The position numbers were made by a program, and so were the translations under genes. From Rikenella microfusus (GTDB lineage: Bacteria; Bacteroidota; Bacteroidia; Bacteroidales; SZUA-534), in assembly GCA_020719105.1 (NCBI GenBank), contig DYQV01000045.1, positions 1-12,996 on the forward strand: 12,996 nucleotides of DNA, given 5' to 3'. The notes beneath the pieces were generated by a model. The model saw only the letters and a list, made by a program, of their open reading frames with translations, was not told the origin of the DNA and made no database searches. This document shows positions 8,069 to 12,996 of the stretch, piece after piece. Numbering within the stretch: the first letter of the stretch is position 1; each line of letters starts with the position of its first letter.

Positions 8069-8132
8069 GGATTTCGGATTGTTGATTTCGGATTATTGAT
8101 CTGCTCAATCCGAAATCGTAAATCCTAAATCC
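8069..8132. repeat. Inverted repeat between convergent rlpA and mutS2, possible bidirectional terminator
   Basis: Arms 8069-8094 and 8107-8132 are complementary at 22 of 26 positions around a 12-base loop. The left arm also holds a direct duplication of GATTTCGGATT (8070-8080 and 8084-8094). It lies in the 116-base gap where rlpA and mutS2 transcripts meet, so it could end or protect both mRNAs. No clear T-run follows on either strand, so factor-independent termination is uncertain. The low-complexity GGATTT/AATCC words resemble dispersed intergenic repeats. Confidence 0.75.
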
Positions 8133-8150
8133 ACAATTCTTCCTAATTCC

Positions 8151-10643
8151 TCAGCCAAAATAAACCACGGTAATTCCGGCTCCACCAAACTCAACGTGTT
8201 CATCCTGCACTTTGCTCACCCCATTTACTGTATGCAAATATTCACGTATCAATTGACGTAAAATTCCATTCCCCTTGCCATGAAGTATTTTTACCTCGTG
8301 GACGCCCACCATAATGGCTTCGTCAATAAATTCAGTAACCAACTTTACTGCTTCATCAGCCCGTTTGCCCCTGATATCCAATCCCGGCTTAAACGAAAGC
8401 CGACGTGCGTTCAATTCATACGACTGTACAAAATTTTTATGAGTGGTTTTTGAAGAGCGCAGGTGTTTTTTTTCCTGATTATCGAGCAGTTCCAACCGAT
8501 CAATTCCCACTGTAGTTAATAAATTGCCAAAAGCAACCACGGCATTTTTCTCTGTCAGTTCCATTACTTCGCCAATGGTGGTTTGACCGGCAATTTTAAC
8601 CGGCATCCCAATGGTAAAGGTTTTTTCCTTTCTCAAGATGGGTTTTTCCTGTTTTTCCGTCTCTTTATTTCCCTCTTTTGGTCTTTTTACCTGATTTTCG
8701 CGCTCCTTGAGTTTTTCAATTTTGCGAAGGATCTTCTCGTCCTGCTCATCCGTTTCTTCAACCAATTGTACCTTAAAAGCTTCCACTTCATTCCTGATTT
8801 CTTTGGTCTTACTTTTTTCGGCCTGAACTTCCTTTATTTGACGGATGGTATTTTCAATGAGCTTATTCGTATCTTTTAAAAGCATTTTAGCTTCCTCTTG
8901 AGCGTTTTCTTTAATTTCCTTTCGGAAGGCTTTTGCCTGTTCCAGCTCCACTTTCTCTTTTTCCATCATCTCCTCAAGCCGTCGTTCTATCTTTCGGATG
9001 TTTTCCCGCTTTTGCTCCCAGTACCTTTTATCGCGGAGAATTTCCTTCAAATGCTTGTCGAAATTTACATGGTCTTCTCCCAGTTTCGATTTGGCATCGT
9101 TTATAATTTCTTGTGCAAGTCCAATTTTGTAGGCAATTTCGAACGCAAAACTGCTTCCGGGTTTTCCAATTTCCAGCATAAAAAGAGGTTCCAACCGCTG
9201 GGTATCATAAAGCATGGCACCATTTACAATGCCTGGTTGCGACGAAGCAAAATGCTTTAGATTGGTATAATGGGTGGTAATTACACCGAAAGCTTTGTTC
9301 TGGTTCAACTTGTTCAGCACCGCTTCGGCAATGGCACCGCCCAGCATGGGTTCAGTACCGGTACCAAATTCATCAATCAGTAACAACGTATGGGCATCGG
9401 CATTTCGGGTAAAATGCTTCATGTTCAACAAGTGCGAACTGTAGGTACTCAAATCATTATCAATGCTTTGTTCATCTCCTATATCGATAAAGAGGTTTTT
9501 GAAAATTCCAGCCACACTTTTTCCCTCAACGGGAATGAGTAATCCGCATTGCAGCATGTATTGCAGCAACCCGACGGTTTTCAGGCAAACCGATTTTCCG
9601 CCGGCATTGGGCCCCGAAATGAGTAAAATACGTTGCTCTTGAGAAAGTTTTATGTTCAATGGTACCACAACCCTATCCTCGGCTTTAAAAGTGAGGTAAA
9701 GCAGCGGATGAACCGATTGGTTCCATTCAATCCGAGGCTCGTTCACTAGCTCCGGCGCAATGGCATGGATGCGCAGCGCCAATTTTGCTTTGGCCCTTAT
9801 AAAATCCATTATGGACATTAGCTGAATACTGTCTTCCAAGTCATCGGCATACGGGCGGATGGAATCGGTAAATTCGCGGAGAATTTTAACAATCTCGCGC
9901 CGCTCGGCCATTTCCAATTCCGATATTTCATTGTTCATTTCAACCACCGGAGTGGGTTCCACATAGCTGGTTTTACCAGTTGCCGACTCGTCGTGAATAA
10001 TGCCGGGTATCTTGCGCTTAAACGATGCCGGAACCGGAATTACGGTTCTTCCATCGCGCACCGAAAGGGTGGTATCGGCATCAACCCAGCCTTCTTTCTG
10101 CGCTTGGGCAATAATGCGGTGTATCAGTTTTGAAACCGCACTTTGTTTGGCCGCCAAATCGCGCCGAATATCGGCCAATTCCGACGAGGCATTGTCTTTA
10201 ATCCGGCCCTGGCTGGAAAGTATGCGGTCGATGCCATCAGTAATGTAAGGATGAACCGTCACTTTTTGGGCAATTGCTGCCAATGTGGGATAATTATGAG
10301 TGGATTCTTCCTTTTTAAAAAACCGGAGTATGGCTTTAATGGTTTGCAGTGACCGCCGCAGATCGAACAGTTCCTTTACTTCCAGAAAAGTTCCGTTGAC
10401 CCGTATTTTGGCGATGGCCGGACGCAAATCAAAAAAATGCTCGGTGGGAAACTCCTCCCCTTTTTCAAGGATATGTTTGAACTCATGGGTCTCGGTCAAC
10501 CGCAGCCGGATGGTTTCAAATTGGGTCATCCACCGCATGTCGTCAACCAGCGAAATGCCTAATTCGCTCAGACAATGCTCTTTTATGAGAGCCCGCACCT
10601 TGATAAAGTCAACTTTTTGTTCAAAATTTTCTGGATAAATCAC
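8151..10643 (-). CDS. mutS2: Endonuclease MutS2 / ribosome-collision factor with C-terminal Smr domain
   Basis: MutS2 ATPase of 830 residues. In the family it acts on branched DNA to limit recombination (H. pylori) or binds collided ribosomes and splits them for quality control (B. subtilis). In order: core/lever helices; Walker A GPNAGGKS (344-351); an ABC-signature-like segment with DEQSIDNDLSTYSSHL (390-405); Walker B LLLIDEFGTG (420-429); the TTHY histidine switch (456-459); a charged coiled coil (about 520-670); a KOW-like beta segment (about 678-720); and a Smr domain with LDIRG (755-759) and HGKGNG (788-793). The frame is open to a TTG at 10706, but the family normally begins at IYPENFEQK. 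The GTG at 10643 gives exactly that start and lies just downstream of a strong promoter that the longer version would cover. G+C is higher than in the neighbouring toxin-antitoxin genes. Confidence 0.96.
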   Translation of the reverse strand: MIYPENFEQKVDFIKVRALIKEHCLSELGISLVDDMRWMTQFETIRLRLTETHEFKHILEKGEEFPTEHFFDLRPAIAKIRVNGTFLEVKELFDLRRSLQTIKAILRFFKKEESTHNYPTLAAIAQKVTVHPYITDGIDRILSSQGRIKDNASSELADIRRDLAAKQSAVSKLIHRIIAQAQKEGWVDADTTLSVRDGRTVIPVPASFKRKIPGIIHDESATGKTSYVEPTPVVEMNNEISELEMAERREIVKILREFTDSIRPYADDLEDSIQLMSIMDFIRAKAKLALRIHAIAPELVNEPRIEWNQSVHPLLYLTFKAEDRVVVPLNIKLSQEQRILLISGPNAGGKSVCLKTVGLLQYMLQCGLLIPVEGKSVAGIFKNLFIDIGDEQSIDNDLSTYSSHLLNMKHFTRNADAHTLLLIDEFGTGTEPMLGGAIAEAVLNKLNQNKAFGVITTHYTNLKHFASSQPGIVNGAMLYDTQRLEPLFMLEIGKPGSSFAFEIAYKIGLAQEIINDAKSKLGEDHVNFDKHLKEILRDKRYWEQKRENIRKIERRLEEMMEKEKVELEQAKAFRKEIKENAQEEAKMLLKDTNKLIENTIRQIKEVQAEKSKTKEIRNEVEAFKVQLVEETDEQDEKILRKIEKLKERENQVKRPKEGNKETEKQEKPILRKEKTFTIGMPVKIAGQTTIGEVMELTEKNAVVAFGNLLTTVGIDRLELLDNQEKKHLRSSKTTHKNFVQSYELNARRLSFKPGLDIRGKRADEAVKLVTEFIDEAIMVGVHEVKILHGKGNGILRQLIREYLHTVNGVSKVQDEHVEFGGAGITVVYFG

Positions 10644-10657
10644 AGCAATTGTTTTTG

Positions 10658-10688
10658 CAAAAATAGATTTTACTTCCGGATTGTCAAT
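10658..10688 (-). promoter_or_regulatory. Promoter of mutS2
   Basis: Read on the minus strand, ATTG (10688-10685), a 19-base spacer and TATTTTTG (10665-10658) match the Bacteroidota promoter, with one mismatch in the -33 box. Transcription would begin near 10651, about 7 bases before the GTG at 10643, which supports that start over the upstream TTG. Confidence 0.68.
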
Positions 10689-10731
10689 AAACTTAAAATT
10701 CAACAAAAACTAATTCATTAATGGAATATTA

Positions 10732-10774
10732 TTTCACAATATGTAACTAAATACTACTTTTGTGTAATATATTA
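10732..10774 (+). promoter_or_regulatory. Promoter and possible operator of the HigB-HigA module
   Basis: TTTC (10732-10735), a 19-base spacer and TACTTTTG (10755-10762) match the Bacteroidota promoter, with one mismatch in the -33 box. A perfect 10-base palindrome, TAATATATTA (10765-10774), lies between the -7 box and the ATG at 10776. ATATT and AATAT (10726-10730, 10738-10742) also flank the -33 box. The predicted leader is only about 7 bases. The promoter is well supported; operator function is inferred, and AT-rich palindromes can arise by chance. Confidence 0.62.
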
Positions 10775-10775
10775 A

Positions 10776-11075
10776 ATGAGCATGCGAATAGTTACTTTCA
10801 AAAAAATTAACGACTCTATAAAAAACGATTCAAACGCATCTATTGCACTTTACGAATGGTATCACAATGTATCAAGGGCAAATTGGAATAATTTATTGGA
10901 ACTTAAAAACGACTATAACAATGTGGATTATGTGGGCAATGAACGATATGTTTTTAATATAAATGGGAATCATTACCGGATTGTGTGCATCATTATTTTT
11001 GCATCAAAAAAAGTGTATATTCGTTTTATTGGTACACATGCGGAGTACGACAAAATAATAGCTAAACTAATTTAA
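10776..11075 (+). CDS. higB: HigB-family mRNA interferase toxin
   Basis: A 99-residue RelE-superfamily toxin of the E. coli HigB (YgjN) type, which cleaves mRNA on translating ribosomes. It aligns with that family over its length: a helical N-terminal part containing ASIALYEWYHNVSRANW, the strand pair ERYVFNINGNHYRIVCIIIF, and the closing motif VYIRFIGTHAEYDKI with the conserved Arg and His. The toxin precedes the antitoxin, the order characteristic of hig modules. The antitoxin gene follows after 2 bases. A second ATG at 10782 would give MRIVTFKK, which resembles the usual family start, so the true start may be two codons later. The module is transcribed away from mutS2, with back-to-back promoters in between. 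Confidence 0.93.
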   Translation: MSMRIVTFKKINDSIKNDSNASIALYEWYHNVSRANWNNLLELKNDYNNVDYVGNERYVFNINGNHYRIVCIIIFASKKVYIRFIGTHAEYDKIIAKLI

Positions 11076-11077
11076 TT

Positions 11078-11437
11078 ATGCAAGTAACATCAGAAGAATA
11101 CCACAAAATGCTTGAAAAGATAGATATTTTACTAACCAAAGTTGGTAACAATACCCGTATTCACGACAAAAATTTCATTGAATTAAATAGACTATCTGAT
11201 ATAGTTGCAGCCTACGAAGAAGAGCATTTTCCGGTTCCGAAACCAACCTTGACTGAGGTAATTCAGCTTAGGATGTTTGAAAGAAAACTAACTCAAAAAT
11301 CGCTTGCTGAATTATTGGGCACAAATACAGCACGTGTTAGTGAGTATATGCGCGGTAAACGGGAAATATCAATGAAGGTAGCCAAAGCGCTTTATCACAA
11401 ACTAAATATTGATCCCGATATTATTTTAAGCGCATAA
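11078..11437 (+). CDS. higA: HigA-type antitoxin, helix-turn-helix (Xre) regulator
   Basis: A 119-residue protein with a helical, acidic N-terminal half (1-50) and a C-terminal Xre helix-turn-helix. The motif spans about 71-92 (LTQKSLAELLGTNTARVSEYMRG as separate helices), followed by the REISMKVAKALYHKLNI helix and a DPDIIL ending. This is the E. coli HigA layout, with the toxin-binding part in front of the DNA-binding domain. It should neutralise the HigB toxin encoded 2 bases upstream and repress the shared promoter. The intact pair lies in AT-rich DNA between mutS2 and the HEPN/MNT genes. No terminator was recognised after the stop. Confidence 0.92.
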   Translation: MQVTSEEYHKMLEKIDILLTKVGNNTRIHDKNFIELNRLSDIVAAYEEEHFPVPKPTLTEVIQLRMFERKLTQKSLAELLGTNTARVSEYMRGKREISMKVAKALYHKLNIDPDIILSA

Positions 11438-11472
11438 AAACAAATTTTTTACTTTTGAAAACCAAATAGCTT

Positions 11473-11511
11473 TGCCCATTTTTGGGCATAAAATTGGTTA
11501 CTATAAATTCG
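11473..11511 (+). promoter_or_regulatory. Candidate promoter and operator hairpin of the HEPN/MNT module
   Basis: TTTG (11481-11484), a 19-base spacer and TAAATTCG (11504-11511) fit the Bacteroidota promoter with one mismatch in the -7 box. The palindrome TGCCCA-TTTT-TGGGCA (11473-11488) lies on the -33 element. A direct repeat TTGGTTAC occurs at 11494-11501 and 11518-11525, on both sides of the -7 box. No T-run follows the hairpin, so it fits an operator better than a higA terminator. Confidence 0.5.
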
Positions 11512-11539
11512 CAATTATTGGTTACAAATATCCATAGAA

Positions 11540-11977
11540 ATGGAAAACAGAGACATACGCTGGATACAACGCTTCAACAATTTTTCGAAAGCCCTTGCAC
11601 AATTGCAAAAGTTTGTAATAAAAGGCGAAAACCTTAATGATCTAGAAAAGCAAGGCCTGATACAAGCATTTGAAAATAACTTTGAGCTAGCATGGAATTT
11701 AATAAAAGATTACTATGAGTATCAAGGTTCAACAAATATTCAGGGAAGCAGGGATGCCTTTCGGTTGGCTTTTAAACTCGATTTGATTAAAGATGGTGCA
11801 AATTGGATGCAAATGATTGAGAGCCGATCAAAAACTTCACATACCTACAACCAAGAAACTGCTGACGAAATTGCAACAGCTATTTTGAATACCTATTACT
11901 TCTTGTTTATTGAGCTCCATTTAGTTATGGAGAAAATAATTGTCCAATCCGGCGAAATGGATCCGAAAGAAAAATGA
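11540..11977 (+). CDS. HEPN-domain toxin-like protein (HI0074/HepT family)
   Basis: A 145-residue all-alpha protein of the HI0074 family, long annotated as nucleotidyltransferase substrate-binding protein and now seen as the HepT partner in HEPN/MNT toxin-antitoxin systems. The catalytic/modification motif RX4HXY is intact as RSKTSHTY: Arg96, His101 and Tyr103. In studied HepT proteins this motif supports RNA cleavage, and the Tyr is AMPylated by the MNT partner, which shuts the toxin off. Other family features are EKQGLIQAFENNFELAWNLIKDY (36-58, read as two helices) and SRDAFRLAF. The stop overlaps the MNT start by ATGA (11974-11977), so the two proteins are translationally coupled. The RNA target here is unknown. 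Confidence 0.9.
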   Translation: MENRDIRWIQRFNNFSKALAQLQKFVIKGENLNDLEKQGLIQAFENNFELAWNLIKDYYEYQGSTNIQGSRDAFRLAFKLDLIKDGANWMQMIESRSKTSHTYNQETADEIATAILNTYYFLFIELHLVMEKIIVQSGEMDPKEK

Positions 11978-12300
11978 AATACGGCTTAAACCATACCACC
12001 GTTAAAAAAATTCACATAGTATTTGCTTCATTTCCTGAAGTAGAAAAAGCTATTTTGTATGGCTCAAGGGCAAAAGGAAATTTCAAACCTGGTTCCGACA
12101 TTGACCTTACGCTTAAAGGAAATAGATTAACCCTTTCAGTTATAAACCAAATTGGTTTGCAACTTGATGAATTGCTTTTACCTTATACCATTGATATTTC
12201 GGTTTTTGATCACATTAAAGATCCCGAACTATTAGATCATATTAACCGGATAGGCATTGAGTTTTATAATAAAATAGAAAAAAAGCTACTAAATAATTGA
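11974..12300 (+). CDS. Minimal nucleotidyltransferase (MNT/MntA) antitoxin
   Basis: A 108-residue nucleotidyltransferase of the MNT type. The hallmark GSX10DXD is exact: Gly30-Ser31, then Asp42 and Asp44 in GSDIDL, with a third likely metal ligand Asp74 in YTIDIS. With all three acidic residues present it should be active. In characterised pairs the enzyme transfers AMP from ATP to the Tyr of the partner's RX4HXY motif and so neutralises it. The gene overlaps the HEPN gene by four bases, the standard order for these pairs. The metallohydrolase ATG lies 5 bases after the stop, so that gene is probably on the same mRNA. The family assignment is strong; the chemistry is inferred from relatives. 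Confidence 0.92.
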   Translation: MKYGLNHTTVKKIHIVFASFPEVEKAILYGSRAKGNFKPGSDIDLTLKGNRLTLSVINQIGLQLDELLLPYTIDISVFDHIKDPELLDHINRIGIEFYNKIEKKLLNN

Positions 12301-12305
12301 ATTTT

Positions 12306-12944
12306 ATGAACTACAAAACCTTTATATTCAGCCCCTTTCAGGAAAATACGTATCTGCTATACGACGATTCCAAAGAATGTGTAATCGTTGATCCGGGGAA
12401 CTTTTATCCACAAGAGAATGAAACGCTGGATGCTTTTATTGCCGAAAACTACCTGAAGCCCGTTTACATCATTCAAACCCACAACCATTTGGACCACCTG
12501 TTTGGCACACAATACCTTGCCGATACATACCAAATACCTTTGGCATGTCATGCCGACGAGATTTTTTGGATTGAAAACTTCAAAAAAACGTGCGCCGGTT
12601 ATGGATTAACCATTGAAACCCAGCCACCTTTGCCATCAACCTTTTTAACCGATGGAATGGTATTTACTTTTGGGAATACTCAACTAAAAGTAATTCATGT
12701 ACCGGGCCATTCAGCCGGTGGTGTGGCTTTTTATAACGCCGCCGATGGATTGCTGTTTTGTGGCGACATTTTGTTCAACGACAGCATTGGCCGTGCCGAT
12801 TTGCCAGGTGGCGATTATGACCTGCTGATTGATGGCATTAAAACCAAATTACTGGTGCTACCCGATGAAACCAAAGTATTTTCAGGACACGGACCAGATA
12901 CTACTATTGGGAAAGAGAAAAAAAACAATCCATTTTTAAGATAA
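12306..12944 (+). CDS. Metallo-beta-lactamase-fold hydrolase, glyoxalase II-like
   Basis: A 212-residue cytoplasmic MBL-fold hydrolase resembling hydroxyacylglutathione hydrolase (GloB/YcbL type). Metal ligands are complete: THNHLDH with His59, His61, Asp63 and His64; His135 in VPGHSAGG; Asp154 in FCGDILF; and His195 in SGHGPDTT. The conserved NDSIGRADLPGGD (158-170) and the C-terminal KEKKNNPFL are also present. It is shorter than classical glyoxalase II because it lacks the helical glutathione-binding domain, so the thioester substrate is uncertain. A TTG at 12297 extends the frame by three codons and overlaps the MNT stop, but MNYKTFIFSPFQENTYLLYD from the ATG at 12306 is the usual family start. 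Its higher G+C than the MNT and HEPN genes suggests it is native and the toxin-antitoxin genes are newer. The stop abuts the right-hand 52-base repeat. Confidence 0.92.
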   Translation: MNYKTFIFSPFQENTYLLYDDSKECVIVDPGNFYPQENETLDAFIAENYLKPVYIIQTHNHLDHLFGTQYLADTYQIPLACHADEIFWIENFKKTCAGYGLTIETQPPLPSTFLTDGMVFTFGNTQLKVIHVPGHSAGGVAFYNAADGLLFCGDILFNDSIGRADLPGGDYDLLIDGIKTKLLVLPDETKVFSGHGPDTTIGKEKKNNPFLR

Positions 12945-12996
12945 TTTAACCCGCTTTATTCATACCTGAGCACAGCGAAAGGTGTGAATGTGCGAT
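12945..12996 (+). repeat. 52-base hairpin repeat, right copy (inverted relative to the left end)
   Basis: Exact reverse complement of positions 1-52. It begins at the first base after the metallohydrolase stop codon (12942-12944). The stem is 12958-12967 with 12980-12989 around a 12-base loop, with one T.G pair on the transcribed strand. It therefore has the same orientation relative to its upstream gene as the left copy. The loop-side word CCTGAGCACAGCGAAAGG resembles short dispersed repeats I recall from Bacteroidota genomes, though I cannot check this here. The true element may extend past the window edge. Confidence 0.9.

Noticed and set aside
8069..8132. GATTTCGGATT duplications as a CRISPR-like array
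   Set aside because: Only two short direct copies 3 bases apart plus their inverted arm; there are no regular spacers and no cas genes.
8583..10638. Several plus-strand open frames of 69-120 codons inside mutS2
   Set aside because: They are shadows of the mutS2 coding strand, with Phe/Leu- or Ser/Arg-rich low-quality products and no start context.
11473..11488. Hairpin after higA as an intrinsic terminator
   Set aside because: No T-run follows on either strand, and the hairpin overlaps the -33 element of the next gene, so an operator fits better.
1..12996. The whole window as a transposon or linear element with terminal inverted repeats
   Set aside because: No transposase, integrase or replication gene is present, and the cargo is mainly single-copy housekeeping genes. 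A dispersed repeat at contig ends is simpler.

Overview
The window looks like ordinary chromosome from a Bacteroidota bacterium. The evidence is a DUF4783-nadC-yihY cluster, a very large NtrY-type sensor kinase directly behind rlmH, a long MutS2 with a Smr domain, and several promoters of the Bacteroidota type (TTTG, about 19 bases, TAnnTTTG). Base composition is AT-rich overall. It is patchy: a few 60-base samples read by eye gave about 50% G+C in mutS2, 47% in the metallohydrolase gene and 28-30% in a toxin-antitoxin stretch and in the kinase gene.

Layout. Positions 1-52 and 12945-12996 are perfect inverted copies of one 52-base hairpin repeat and form the exact ends of the window. From the left, on the minus strand, lie a 1223-residue multi-sensor histidine kinase (48-3719) and rlmH upstream of it (3727-4200), 7 bases apart and probably one transcript. 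A YafQ-type toxin-antitoxin pair (4371-4858) sits in the divergent gap. A strong promoter at 4895-4924 then drives a tight plus-strand operon: a secreted DUF4783 protein, nadC (NAD synthesis), a YihY/BrkB membrane protein and an RlpA-like SPOR protein (4957-8034). This operon converges on mutS2 (8151-10643, minus strand), with a 26-base-arm inverted repeat between them.

To the right of mutS2, and divergent from it, is a low-GC stretch holding two more toxin-antitoxin systems. These are HigB-HigA (10776-11437) and a HEPN/MNT pair (11540-12300) with the RX4HXY and GSX10DXD hallmarks. A glyoxalase-II-like metallo-beta-lactamase hydrolase (12306-12944) starts 5 bases after the MNT gene and so may share its transcript.

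How it fits together. The core genes cover ribosome maintenance (RlmH methylates 23S rRNA; MutS2 is linked to rescue of collided ribosomes), NAD synthesis, the cell envelope (RlpA, YihY, kinase) and detoxification. Three unrelated toxin-antitoxin modules lie at gene-cluster boundaries among them. For each one I see a candidate Bacteroidota promoter with a short palindrome on or beside it, as expected for autoregulated modules. No tRNA, rRNA, insertion sequence, phage gene or CRISPR array was seen, and no gap longer than about 170 bases lacks a gene.
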